NCBI GenBank assembly: GCA_008694505.1
Contig: VZDJ01004378.1
Span: forward strand, 18,370,269 to 18,434,268
Direction of reading: 5' to 3'
Source: Cyanoderma ruficeps
Taxonomy: Eukaryota > Chordata > Aves > Passeriformes > Timaliidae
DNA length: 64,000 bases
Below are positions 49,610 through 62,222 of this stretch, piece after piece. Positions within the stretch are counted from its first letter, which is position 1, and the number at the start of each line of letters is the position of its first letter. Position numbers and translations under genes: made by a program. The notes beneath the pieces were generated by a model. That model did not search any database. It worked only from the letters and a program-made list of their open reading frames with translations, and had not been told where the DNA came from.

Positions 49610-50612
49610 ATGTTGTGATGCAATAAAATCTAGAAAAGAAAAACAAACTAATAACTCTGTGCAAAAAAAAAATAAATATTGCTATTGTGTAAACTGTTGC
49701 AACCATGGTTGCAACAATATTAAAGCTCATACCTTTCCCTGAAGAAATTTTTGTAAGTGCAACATAAAGAAAATGTAGTTTTATTCACTGGTATGAGCAG
49801 CCTACATCGCCTTTGCAAAAAAAAAAAAAAGGTATTCTTTGCCTTTGCCTGATTGATTCACTGTGTTGCATATTCAGGACACATATTCAGCCCATCAATT
49901 CTTCCCAGGTAATTGTTGGTTACCAGATGTCTATGTTACAGTGGTCATAGGAGTGAAAATGGGCTTCCCTTTACACCACTTCCCTTCATTATGACTTTCA
50001 TACGGCTCAGATTTTTTGTTCTTTTTATGACCTTTTTGACAGAAGAGAATTTGTGTCATGCAAAATGTTTAATGTTAGCTAGCTTGAACCAAGATGAAAA
50101 TACCTGTTTTATTTTCTACACTGTTTGCTTAACTCTAGTTTCTGCTCCTTGCTACAGTTCTAGTCAGAGAACAGAAAATCTCACTTTTTAAGCCTTTATT
50201 TTGAATGCTGTTAACCTGCAACTCTTCTTTTTATTTTGTCAGCCACCTTTGAGTACCAGATCTATGTGAAGGCATAGAACATTTACAGCTCCATATTGCA
50301 CAGAACCTTATTAAGTGCATCTGTACTCTAATTAATCAAACAGAAGTTGCCTGTTCTTGTTTTGTTTTACTTTGTACTAGTGATGCTCTTTATAGGTCTA
50401 ACACATTAAGTGAATGAGTGCAATCCTTTCTTCAGACATGAAGACCAGAATCATGTCAAGTTATCACAGGCATCTAGAGTGGTGTTTTGGGGAATTAGGT
50501 AATGGCAACAAGGTCAGAGTACAACACTTTTACATAAGTATATTCAAGAGGAGAAGTTACAGCTGTGGCATATTAATGTATCAATTAGGATATTTATGTA
50601 ATGCACTCTTTA

Positions 50613-50630
50613 TATATAGCATGCTATATA
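50613..50630. repeat. 18-bp perfect palindrome
   Basis: tatatagcatgctatata is its own reverse complement, centred on GCATGC and embedded in AT-rich sequence. Confidence 0.95.
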
Positions 50631-51722
50631 ATAATCAGAAATAATAATGACTCATTCATAATCATAATATAATTAATTTCTTCTATTATCCATCCTGTTC
50701 CCTTTTTCCTCTACTTTGCCTTTTTCTCTTGTTTTCATTTTGTCCATTTGTACTGTAGGAATAATTTAAATGTCTCATAAGTACTTCTCTTGAGAAGTAG
50801 TTTCTGCAGATACAGAAGCTTTGAAGTTCTGACTTAAATTATTCATATACCCAACTAATATTTCTTGAGACATATCACTCTGAAAACTTTCAAGTTGCAA
50901 ACACCGAAGTTTTCATACATGCTCAAACCTTGCCAGATCAATGAATAGTTGTTGGAACTTACTGGTCTGGACAATTTCTATTTTTGTATGATAATTGCTG
51001 ATGAACTTCAGAAGAGTTTCCTAATTTCTTCCTTGGGTTATGGTCTTTTGAGAATTGGAAAGTGAGAAAGAATGGTGGGCTTTGTTCCTGAGGCAGCTCC
51101 ACAGCAGACTTGAAGGCGACTTCAGAGAGAGAAATGCTTCCTTGAGGTTTGAAAACTGTGTCAGAATTGGTTAGAGGTTTTAACTTGATCCTTCAGAAGT
51201 CCAGATGGGTCAGAAGTGAGTGTGAGAAACCACAGAAAAGCTGTCTCAAGCTAAATGGACAGGCTGTCAGACTTCAGGGGACTTAGCAATGGTGGGATTT
51301 TTCTGGTGTTTGAGACTACGTGAGACACAAGAGGCTGCAGTGGCCTTTGTCTCTGAGAGAGTTTTCAAGGTTTCCTCTATACAAAAGTAGAATTTCTAGA
51401 TGATTTTTTAAATGTATAAGCTTCATAGAGAGAAATTTCCCAGGTTTTGCTTCTTCTTCAAATGGCCCAATTTAAGCCAATGATTTTGGCAAATGTAAAG
51501 GGAGATGTGCATAGTGCTGTCCTTGGGGGAAAAAAACTGAAATATGACCATAGGAGACATGCAATTCAACTTCTCACAAAGACTTATGCTCAGAACAATG
51601 CTCAGACCACAGTTTAAAGGTCTTCTACCCTAGGGACACTGTTGTTAGATTAAACAGACCAATACTTATCCTGTCTATCCCTGGCAGCATGGAGATCACC
51701 ATGGATCACTATGGAATGCCAT

Positions 51723-51739
51723 GGCAATGGACCATTGCC
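51723..51739. repeat. 17-bp perfect inverted repeat
   Basis: ggcaatgg and ccattgcc are separated by a single A. It lies in a stretch with several atgg repeats (51690-51735). Confidence 0.9.
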
Positions 51740-52690
51740 TCTGTACTTTCAGCGCGTGTTCCACAGGTTTTAGAGTCTATTCACCTACCAAACTATTGCA
51801 TCTATATTTCTACTAGAATTTGATCCTACTCCAAGTCTTGCTCAAGTGGACCTTTGCTGTTGTCCAGAGAGTGAAGCATAGCAGTTATTAGTCATCTTTC
51901 ATTTGCAAAACTGTTTTTTATCAATCTTTTGCCCTGCAGCTGGAGACAGAGATACACCATCTTTCAGATGCTTATTTTAAACAGAATTGCTAAATTGTAG
52001 TGCTCCACAAACAGATGCTTTGTCCAAACCTACCAGTTCATTTTGGTACACCTACTGAAACGCATTCTGGTTACTAGTGACATCTGTGAAGGTATCAGAT
52101 GAAAACTATAAACTCAATCTGAACTTCTCATACAGTATTCTTTTTCTACCATTTTATCTAGATTTTTATAGAATTCCACTATTTTGCTATGATAATATGT
52201 GTATCTGAAATGATTCAAAGCAATTAACTATAAATATGTATAAATACTATTTCTGTCATTTTGTTGGTGGTATTAATTATTAATAAGATTTTTTTGAAGA
52301 TCATAGCTGAAAATACAAGACAAGTTGATAGAGGTAATTGTTAGTTTCAGTAATATTTCTGGTGATGTGTTCAATTTAAAATATCAAGTGACAAAGAAGT
52401 CCTGAGTTATGGCCCAGGATGAGTGGGTCATTTCCAGACAGAGCTTGTTCCAGAGTAGGGCAGTTCCACCCAGAACAGATTTGGGGCAGTTCAGTCCAGG
52501 GGGTGAGAAAGAGGTACCTGTGAAAAGATGCAAGGACAAGGTCCATGACACATTCTTTCGCCAGACAGGGAGAGTGAGAGCAGGGGAGAGCAGCAGGTGC
52601 TGCTGAGTCTTTCAAAACAAAGTTTTCCAAGCTGTTTATGGGCCAATGCCTAGAAAAGGGTAGGAAAAGAAGTCTAAAAAGAACCCACAG

Positions 52691-53075
52691 GAACCACAGA
52701 ATTGGAGAATGGATGAGGTTCAAAGGGACTACAGAGGGACATCTGGTCCAACCTCCCTACTTAAGCAGGGTCAACCTGGATCACATGGGACAAGAATGAG
52801 TCCAGACCATTCTTGAATATCTCCAGTGAGGGAGACTCCACAGTCTCTCTGGGCAATCTGTTCCTGTGTTCCATCACCTGCATGGTAAAGAACTTCCTCA
52901 TATTCAGGTGGAACTTCCTGTGCATCAGTTTCTGCCCCTTGCCTCTTGTCCTATTGCTGGGCACCACTGGGAAGAGCCTGGATCTGTCCACTTGACACTC
53001 TGCCTTCAGATACTGATAGGCATTGATGAGGTTCCCTCTCAGCCATCTCCTCTTGATGCTGATCAGGCCCAGCGC
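52691..53075 (-). mobile_element. CR1 LINE fragment (- strand)
   Basis: The 3' end lies at low coordinates (gaaccacagaattggagaat, then ggtccaacctccctac and agcagggtcaacctgg). The ORF2 end is to the right. Minus-strand translation gives LNMRKFFTMQVMEHRNRLPR and ETVESPSLEIF, the usual CR1 ORF2 terminus. The tail differs from those at 5831, 49111 and 61892, so this is another CR1 subfamily. The 5' edge near gatcaggcccagc is approximate. Confidence 0.93.
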
Positions 53076-56000
53076 TGTAAAATGGATTAAGTTTTGGGAC
53101 ATCTCTAAAATTCTCTGCCTGTGTGCCTCTGACTGAATAAATCTTCTTGTTCACTATGCCAGAAGGATCAGCTCTGGTGGTACCTCACCCAGAATAACTG
53201 ATATTTCACCAACTATGAAATCTTTTGAGGGTATAGATTTATCTCCCATCAGGCTATGAAGATACTTTAGCCCAGATTCCCCTGCGTTGCAGTAGATGAT
53301 CTAAATACTGTTTTGTGGTGCCAGTATACATCAGCATGACATCTGTTAATTGCTGTTTGCTCTATAAAAAATATTTTGATTATTAGTAGCTTGAAAGATA
53401 TCTTTTAAGAAACATTGGTAAAGATGAATACTTAGTGTAGAATCATGAGGTGAATAGAATGCAGTTTCTAAGAAGGTGAAAAACCCTTTGTGTGGCGTAC
53501 AACTACTTTTCGAGTTGTGTTCTTCCCTGTATTACAAAATGTGGTCTTGAAGTTCTCTGTTAATCACAGAAATCAGAAATTTTTACTGTGCCAAATATTG
53601 CAGTTGCGTGGGCAAAGGTAAGTGGGCAGCAGCATTCCAGTACAAGGGATCCAAAGGTTTTACTGATTTTTTTTTTTCAGAAGAGGTGTCCTGCCCAGAC
53701 AGGGGAAGGCTGTGTAGTAACAGCCTCTCCGGCCTGAGGTTCTAGAGACCATTCCTTAGTTTCACAGTCTTAAACATTTTTAGGTACCTGCAATATAGAA
53801 ATATGTGGATGTAAAATAAACGGTCATTTAAGAATTGGAGTAATGTACTTTCTCTGTGCAAACAGAAAATAATTATTTTTCAGTCACAAATACACTTGAT
53901 TATTTCTGTACCACTCAAAGAAACCTTTAGCATTCATTAGGGTTTCAATGTTTTCTCAAAGAGGTGAATCTAATAGTGGCATCTCTTTACATCTAGAGAT
54001 GAAGTTGCCAAATTGTGCTGTTGGCTATAGGATGCTGTAAGTAAAGAGGAAAGAAAGAAAGTGTGATCTTTTAATGACAGCTAAACTGTCTTTTTGACAT
54101 CCTTCTGCTTTAATAACGTTTATTAGCTATTCATTATTCACTGTCGAAACACATTACTTTGTATTTGTAATATTCATTTTCCAGGAGACACACATTTTAA
54201 TCATCAAAGTGCTTTGAAATCAAGCACAGTAGCAAAAGCTTGGTGAAATTTAGGTACAAGCTGACAAGTTAATATTTGCTTAAGCTTGGGAAAAAAACAT
54301 TTAAAAAGTAGTTTGAGACTGAAGAATAAAATGCCATGAAAAAAATACAAGGCAAAACAATTTGAAACATCTACTACCCTACTCAGGTTGCTAAATATAC
54401 AGTGGTAAAGAGAGGCGCATAGAAATTTTGACACATCTAATGTTTGCCATTATATTTTTTTTTTGTCTGTAAGAGAATGATCACTAGCTTGTAAATACCA
54501 ATTACAAGGCAGAATGAATACATTCACAAGGCATTGATATTTTATTTTCCATTAAGTTCATGACCAATAGACTATTTCATATGGAAAATCTATCACAAAA
54601 AGCCATACAGCAGAAATACACAATCTATGTGTGACTAAAGGTGTGTAAAGGCATAATTGAAATTCCTAATAAATAAGTCCTGTCTGATTTATAACAGTAA
54701 GAAAATAGCAACTTTGTAATTTAATGTATATAGGCATAGGTAATCACATGTAATTGCAAAATCATACTTTCTTTCAACCCTTTTGCTACAGTATCTGTAT
54801 TTTCATCAAACTTCACTCCTTATCTTTTCTCATTTCCTTTTCATTTGATTTTTGTATAATAGTTTCTTTCATATTTGAAACAGTCTATTGGCCATCAACA
54901 GCAACAGAAGAAATCAGTGCTTTATCTAGTCTCTTCTGTATGTGATTTTTGGAACCGTTTCCTGCATTTCTGCTGCCAAAAAAACCCCAAACTGCAGACT
55001 AGTTTTTGGAAGTCATGTGACCCAGTGAGATACTTCTGTCTGGCCATAATAAACAAGCAAAAAACCCAAAATATATCTAAGTCAGAGCCTCATTTCATGC
55101 ATCTCAGTTCTGTATGGAGAAGGAAGGAGATGATGTAGTTGAGAAGCTGATGCTCAGATGATGTGAGAATCTTACCCAAATATATAGATGTCATGTGAAT
55201 TACAACATAGTTTTTTAACCTGAATATTGTTTTTAATATTTTACCAAGAAGTAAAATGCATCCATGCACAATCTCAATATGTACAAAAGAATTATTTCCT
55301 GTGTTACCAGATTTTTCTCCAGTGAGCAACATGACTCTTAGTTATATTTATCCACAGTCGTTTTGCTTTTGAAAAGCCCAGTAGAGAAACTTTAAATCTG
55401 ATTCAGGGAATGCAAGTTCCAGTCACAGGATTAGCACCATAATTTGTGAGAGTTTCCAAAAATAAGTAAAGGGCTTCTGGTGGGAATGCCATGATTAGCT
55501 CTCTACACTTGGCCGACTACTGCCAAGACTAAGAGGGACGATTTTATGAAGTATTTCTATCCTGGTTTGAAGAATAAGTCTGATTTACTTCCTGGTGGAA
55601 AGTGAGAACAACTTCCAGTTTTTAAAGGGAAGTTAACCACTTCCAAATCTTAATGAAGATGGAAAGCTTGTCAAAATATGCAGGTATTGCTGCTTTGTAA
55701 ACAAGATTCGTGTAGACCACGTTTTTGGGTTTGATAATATAAATTTGTATATTAATTTGTAATATAGTTCCTATTGTGCTTTTACACATGAGTGCTATAC
55801 TCTTGTGATGTACATGCTGTGAACTAGCAAATGCTGGCAAGTGACACACTGCTTGTCGTTTCATAAGCTTATTCATTTCTTTCTTCTCTCTGACTACTGC
55901 TGTATTGTAGAGTTTTTGGAATGGCTGCCCTGGGAGATGCTCAGTCAGAATTGGTGATAATTGAATTTATAAAATCAGACACTCTTTTTGGTGCTTAGTG

Positions 56001-59000
56001 TTTTGGATATGCTTAATTCTGTTTAATGGGCTCTCTTGATTAGAATCTCTATTGTAAGTATGTCTCCCTGTTGAGATATTTAGTGAAATACTATGACAAA
56101 TCTTCTGCAGCTTGTGGAAAGTTGATAATTTCTGCCATGGTGACACACTTATTTCCTGGTTGGCAAGTGCACTATTTCTATCATTGTTTGAAATTTATTG
56201 CAAAATCTTCTGATAGTTATTTTACATTCTGTAACATGTTAAGGTGTGGCAAGGTTTGAAGAGAATTAATAGAAATTTGTAAGGAATATAATGTAAAAAT
56301 TGTGAAATCAGTGTCCTCACTGGCTTATTGGACTGTATGTGCACATACATAAAACTTGCCATTTCCATTTGGTTTATATACCATAGCAATTTTTCTGTAA
56401 CACTGAAAATACAACATCTGTGACCCTAGCCTGTTTTGTGATAACCTCAGTATTTAAAGCTGGACATTCCCTTGATCACAGTGTTTTTGACTTGTGAAGT
56501 ACTAAATGACCAAGGACTTGACCTCTGACTTGATAGCTTGAGCCATAAAAGCATTCAGACTAACAGGTTATGGTCTCATAAAGGATGGAAGCTCAGGTAC
56601 CCAAAGCCTATTCCTGTACTTCATTCTGGCACAGCTAGAAGTCTTTGCAGCATTCATTGTGATTCTTCTGTCTCTCTAAACATGCCAGGGAGGGTGGTGG
56701 ACTCCTTGATTTTTGGTTAGTGTGACACATTTTTAAAAATAATTATTTTTTCTTTAACTTGGCTCAAGGAGCAGCACTCTGTAAAGTGCATCTGAAGCAT
56801 TTTTCCTTGAATATTTATCTGCCCTTTCCAAGTATGACCAAAGTGGAGCTATCACAAATCAATGGGACCTCAGTTTTTTGAAATAATACTGACCTATTTT
56901 TTGGGGGGAAGAAATTTCTAAAGAAGCTTCCTTCCACCTTTAAGAAAATTTTTGTGACTAGCTATGGACTCAAACTTTTCCTTCCAAACTTCCTCTCTGT
57001 AATGAATTAATTAACTTTTAGAAATGCAAAATACTTTGCCCCAAACCCACAAAAAAACTACCAGCCTAAGATATTTCATATCCCCAGTGACCTACTGCTG
57101 TACTAATGTTCAGTACTACAACCATTTTTTGATAGAGGAAACATTTCTACAAAGAGAAATAAAGTATTGCTAAATCTGATTTGTATACATATCATTGCTT
57201 GGTTTTGGTGATGGGACACTCTGTGGGAATGCTGATTATTGCATTTCTCTGGAACTACCTTCAGTGAAATGAATGCCTCTCTACTATGAATATGGACATC
57301 ACTTTTCTGTGAGCGTGAGGCAGCTGATGCAGGGATAAAAAAGGATTTGGTCTGGCTCACATCTGCTGAATGTATGGCCCTTGAATAATATTGCCTGTTA
57401 CTAGGACTCTCCATTTTTTTAGCTCTCATCTTTAAATATACTTCATGGCAAAACCAGCAACACCTTAGATCTGGAAAATTGTCTGTGAAACTAGCCACAC
57501 TGTCTCCTGGGAATTACTGGTGCTGTGGCTCAGCCCAAGACCCCCTCAGGCTGGGCTCTGGGCTCTGTTCCCCGTGAGCATCACAGTGTTTTGCTGGTGA
57601 ACTGCCTTTAGTCTGATGAGAGTTGTGTGGCTTGTGGAGAAATGGGACACACAGGGGTGTCTGTGAGAGCTTTTCTGCTTTTAGGACTTTTTATTTTGTT
57701 AAAAATAATCCATTTCCATGGAAACAAAGCCATTTGATTCAATTAGTCAAAATACTGTTTATAATAAATATAGTTTTGATGGAAATGTTTTTTACATAGT
57801 TGTAATTAACAATGCAGTAATGCTGATAGTACCTACATGTTCAGGTTAGATATGAACACAGGCTTTGGAAAAGATTAAAATTTCCAATGATTTTCATAAT
57901 TTGCTTTCTTAGAACTGAGCAAATGTATCAGGATACTGATATCAGAAACCTCATTACAGCTAGAACTTTCTGTCACTTCTGTGGGAGCAAGACTGGACCC
58001 CAGGTAAACTTCTAAGATTACTGTTACCTAGCTTAAATTAATTAACTATCTCCTACTTTCCAGTAGCAGCTGCTGTTAGCAATTTAATTTCATTTTCTGA
58101 ATTGAAATTACTGTAATGGTAAAGCGTTTAACTTTGTCTCTTTTATATGACACTATTTTTGCATCTAATAGGAATATGCTTCTGGCATTTACTATCCTTC
58201 CTTTATTACAAGTCTGTCTGCATTTCATTACATTTTCATTTTTCTTATGGTGACTATTTTTCATATTTATCACAGTAGTTTAAATTGTATCTGTCACAAT
58301 CAGCAATCATATAAATTCCTGAAATGTTTATTGATCTGTAAGCAACAGGTACAATAAATTTAAAAAATGTTGTTTGTCAAAGGACAGGAATTAATTCAGG
58401 TATCTTGGACATAGGCAAAATACTCTTACTGTGGTAAGGATGTTAATTTATCATGCAGTAAATCTTTTGCTTAACTGGTCAATATTAATTATGTGCAATG
58501 ACTATAACTGCTGTTGTAGGCAGTGGTACAGCAGAAAAAAATGGTTTTTTTGAAGAACAGTTTTTAGTGTTATTAAAACAACAACATTAAATTACAATAT
58601 CCTCACTACTAATGGGTTCCGATAATAAAAAGAGTATAAATCTATAAACTATCTTATTTACTAAAAATGAAACCTATTTCTTTGTTCAGTTTGTTTCTTG
58701 TTTCAGATTTTAACTTTTCATCTTCTGTGTTTGAGAATTGCAGGAGAAGAAATACAGCTTTTTACCCATTCTAAAATCAGTGTTGACTAATGTTCTTAGT
58801 CAACAAAAACAGACTGGGTTTCACTTTAATCTGTACTGAAAATTCATTTCCAGAAAATAGTCAAGGTCAATTCTTCTTGGCAAATGTTTCTTTCAGAGTC
58901 ATGCAATTATCCTGCTGCCTTGCTTTCTTAGGAACTCCTAATTATCCAAGGTCTGTAGAGCACACATAACCAGCCTATTAAGGCATATTTCAGTTTCCTG

Positions 59001-59336
59001 TAAACTCTATCCCAATAAACCACTTTTATTTTAACTAGAGAGCTATATAGATGTCCAAACCTTGTGTGTTTGTGAGGAAGGAGGAGGCTGAAGCTGTGAC
59101 TGACCTAGTGTGACTTTGTTCCTCTTCATTGACTCAGTGTCTCTCATTTCACCACTAAGTCTTCCTTGTTTCAGCAGCTGAGACTCCTGACAAAGCTGAG
59201 ACCTGTGTTTCCTTGCCACTGGCTGCTTGGCAAGGGATGCTCACTGCTCGGGATCATCACTCCCATATCCCTAAATGGCTGGGAAGTTCCTTGCTCTATA
59301 GCTGTGTAGAGCCAGAGGTAAGGTTGAGGAGAAGGT
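53076..59336. other. Gene-poor interval
   Basis: I recognise no gene and no sizeable mobile element in about 6.3 kb. A T tract lies near 53668. The GC-richer stretch 57505-57690 and the 131-codon minus-strand ORF at 57103-57498 match nothing I know. Confidence 0.6.
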
Positions 59337-59475
59337 ACACAGCTCAGTGCTTAGAGTGCTATTTCAGGACTTCAGAGACCTAGAATAAGTCTCTCAGTAC
59401 CAGCACATACCATTGGATGACAGTTGTGGAGATATCTTTTACATCTCTCTGTTCCCCTGGCTGATGACAAAATTG
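59337..59475 (+). mobile_element. MIR-like ancient SINE with tRNA-derived head (+ strand)
   Basis: The bases agctcagtgcttagagtgct, then ttcagagacctagaataagt, follow the tRNA-derived MIR head 'agctcagtggttagagcact ... gagacctgggttcgagt', including an A-box-like start. Further on, ttttacatctctctgttccc and tgatgacaaaattg fit the 'cctctctgtgcctcagtttcccc' and 'tctgtaaaat' portions of the MIR core. The copy is diverged. Confidence 0.55.
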
Positions 59476-59670
59476 CTTGTGACAATTCACCACTGCTCAC
59501 AAAACAGAGAAACAAGTTTCCATCCTGAAGTGCTCAAGGAGAGGAGCAAACAACTCACTTCACATGTGGAGAAAATGCTGGGAGAAGGCAGGGCAGTGAC
59601 AAAATGAATTATTCCAAAGGACCCCATAGAGAAGAGACACAATTTCTGCTTACACTGCATATAGCCAAAG

Positions 59671-59704
59671 TGGCTGCAGCAGTAGCATGGCTGCAGCAGT
59701 AGCA
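59671..59704. repeat. 17-bp tandem duplication
   Basis: Two perfect adjacent copies of tggctgcagcagtagca lie at 59671-59687 and 59688-59704. Confidence 0.92.
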
Positions 59705-59922
59705 TACAAGTGAAGCGCCACCCACTGCTCTTTGCTGCTTGACGAGGACATGGTCTCCCAGTTCTTCAAATGCTGCTTGATATTTTCATTCAAAGGGATA
59801 ACATGAGGCAATTCTTGGATATAGGGTCACCTATGGTACAGGGCTGCACCATTGCTCTATACTTTTTGATTTTTGTTAAGTAGAGATGTGCATTGCTGTG
59901 CTGTGTTTTATATATTATATAT

Positions 59923-60040
59923 NNNNNNNNNNNNNNNNNNNNNNNNNNNNNNNNNNNNNNNNNNNNNNNNNNNNNNNNNNNNNNNNNNNNNNNNNNNNNN
60001 NNNNNNNNNNNNNNNNNNNNNNNNNNNNNNNNNNNNNNNN
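59923..60040. other. Assembly gap (118 N)
   Basis: Unresolved bases follow tatatattatatat, so the gap probably hides an AT-rich microsatellite. ORFs spanning it (with X residues) have no meaning. Confidence 0.97.
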
Positions 60041-60388
60041 CCCTTATCTCATTGTTCGATGTCAACAACTTCTATTTTTGGTCAGCCTGTTCAGACAGTG
60101 ACTGAGAAGCTTGGTCCAGGACATTCTCCTGGGCCCTGAGTGCAAGTGACATAACAAGTACCATGCTGATAACTCATTTTTCCTAAAGCAAGAGGATCTT
60201 ATCCAAACTACTTACTGGGAACAGATTGGGGCTACTTAATGTCTCTTGTCTGGGAAAGCACTGGTTTCAGGAAAGACTTGTGAAATCTGTGTCAAGAAGG
60301 GTCTTCAACAGCAAAATGATAATGGCATTTGTAGGGCAATAACTGGGGCTGTGTCCTGGCCAGTTGGCTCACTAGAAGCACAGAAACA
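60041..60388. other. Non-coding stretch right of the gap
   Basis: Nothing is recognised between the gap and the SINE. Confidence 0.5.
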
Positions 60389-60521
60389 TCACAGAATATT
60401 CTGAGCTGGAAGGGACCCACATGGATCATCAAGTCCAACTCTTAAGCAAACGGCCCATATGGGAACCAAACCCACAAGCTTGGCATTATTAGCATCATGC
60501 TCTGACCAACTGAGCTAGAAC
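60389..60521 (-). mobile_element. tRNA-Ile-derived SINE with CR1 tail (TguSINE1-like, - strand)
   Basis: On the minus strand the element begins gttctagctcagttggtcag and contains gctaataatgcc, which is the tRNA-Ile(AAT) anticodon arm. It then has a B-box-like gggtttggttcc (complement of 60462-60473). The A box tagctcagttgg is intact (complement of 60506-60517), but the B box has substitutions from GGTTCGAATCC. The body then switches to a CR1 3' end (gttggacttgatgatcc, then cccttccagctcagaatatt and ctgtga). This tRNA-Ile head plus CR1 tail architecture is that of TguSINE1 of passerine birds. The copy is about 130 bp and looks old and non-functional. Confidence 0.85.
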
Positions 60522-61891
60522 AGATCTTGATGTTACCAAAATGGGTGAAGAGGAATTAGGAGGATGAAGGAGCAGTGCAATAAACCTGTGAGATACAAAT
60601 TACTATTTGGAGGTAGGGAGTAGGTAAAGTTGATGGTTTCTGCCTTGGAAGTAAACTACTTAAGACCTTTAGCTTAGACCACTAACCCTCTTGGAGCCTT
60701 ACAAATCTGAAAATGATGTAAACTATAATGTAAATTTTTAAGTACTTAGAAAACCAGTTGTCAAACAACTAGGTAGTACCAATGGCACTACTGCACTCCT
60801 GAAATCTGTATTTGTAACGTGAAAAGCCCCTGTCATTTCTTCCTAGGGCCTTTTCTCCACACATCAATGGGTTTCTACAATATTTTTTACTTTTGCTCCT
60901 GAACGAGGTGTAACTCCAACAAAAAATCATAGTCTTGTTACATATTTGAAATGTCTTGGTTATTAGACATCTATTCAAATCATAACCATTGTCGTTTTGT
61001 TTCCTCCTTTTCTACAAACTCTACTAAACCATGCCTTGGTTTAGCTGGATAGCTGACAGGATTTCATCATACAGCCATGAAAAGAAAATATCACGGGCAA
61101 GAAATAGCAACAGGGAGCGTAGGTAGCTGAAGGAAGGAAAAAACTCTGACAAAAATAATTCAAAAAAGTAAAATTATCCATCTGTCATTATTGTGATATA
61201 TTGCCCTGTAAACATACCTAAAATTTCAACTTTTGATATTATCATATAAATACAATTATTTTAGGTACTGACCCCTACATAAGAATTTTTTTTTCGGAGA
61301 AAACTATTTAATCTAAGAGATTAATCATTCTGATGTGTCATTTTTTTTATTTGAATCTAGGTGCCAAATATTAGTTTTACAATGCCAGTACAAGAATTGG
61401 ACATGAACTATTTCATTGCAAAAATGAGGCAATAGGATCTGAAATATTTCTGTTACATTATTTAATGAAAAATTGTTACTTTTTTTTTCCCCAAAAGCTT
61501 AAATCAGATATGGATGCTTATAGCAGCCAGAAAAAAAAGTGCTTTAATGAAAAGATACACCATCAGAGTATCTAAGTAGAAATGCCCAGATCCATAGTGG
61601 AAGTTTGTGAAAAACCTCCATATTTGACATTTGCATCGCAAGTCAAATTTTTATTTCAAAGCCCATAGCCATATGAGACTTAAAGTAATCAGGGCTCAGT
61701 AAGACTGAGATTTTTACTTCAGTGTACTCATATTAATGATTCAGGAGCAGCTCCTGGTGTTGTTTTCTTTTCAGCAGATCTTCATTTATCTGGGGCTGCA
61801 GAGACACTTCATTGACTTTCATTTTTCTTTTACTCCCAGAGGCTCTTCAAAGTACAGCAATGAGTTGTGTGTCTTAGAAACATGCCACAGG
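60522..61891. other. Gene-poor interval
   Basis: AT-rich sequence with T or A tracts near 61287 and 61480. No gene or recognisable mobile element. Confidence 0.6.
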
Positions 61892-62222
61892 TTCTTAGAA
61901 TGGTTTGGGTTGGAAGAGACCATAAAGATCATCTAGTTTTAATCCTCCTGTCATGAGCAGTGATACCTTCCACTCGACCAGGTTTCATCCAACACTGCCA
62001 GGGATGGGGCACCCACAACTTCTCTGGGCAACCTGTTCCAGAGTGTCACTTCCTTCACAGGAAATAATTTTTTCCTATAGCCAACCTAAATCTTTCAGTT
62101 TAAAGCCATTCTCCCTTGTCCTGTCACTACACATCCTTGTAAAAAATCCCTCTCCAGCTCTCCTGTAGGTCCCCTGTAGGTACTGAAAGGCTACTCTGAG
62201 ATCTCCCTACAAAGCTCTTGTC
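61892..62222 (-). mobile_element. CR1 LINE fragment (- strand)
   Basis: Reverse-oriented CR1 3' end with tail ttcttagaatggtttgggtt, gaccataaagatcatctag and ccactcgaccaggttt. The ORF2-derived part is cactgccagggatggggcac, tctctgggcaacctgttcca, caacctaaatctttcagtt and cattctcccttgtcctgtca. Similarity fades near aaagctcttgtctgaagg. Its tail is of the same type as the copy ending at 2857. Confidence 0.94.

Larger units (their letters stand above)
49610..52690. other. Gene-poor interval
   Basis: No gene is recognised. A perfect 18-bp palindrome lies at 50613-50630 and a 17-bp perfect inverted repeat at 51723-51739. A GC-richer block at 52400-52610 carries a 115-codon minus-strand ORF of no known family. 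Confidence 0.6.

Noticed and set aside
49368..49742. 124-codon ORF
   Set aside because: Its first two thirds are the CR1 ORF2 end and tail (49111-49609) and the rest is flanking sequence.
52761..53102. 113-codon minus-strand ORF
   Set aside because: It is the ORF2 C-terminus of the minus-strand CR1 at 52691-53075.
57505..57690. GC-richer stretch considered as an LTR fragment
   Set aside because: No terminal structure or similarity that I can name.
59790..60139. ORFs crossing the N gap
   Set aside because: Unknown bases keep the frame open artificially.
60482..60521. A functional tRNA-Ile gene
   Set aside because: Only the head matches tRNA-Ile. The B box is substituted and the sequence continues into a CR1 tail, which marks it as a SINE.
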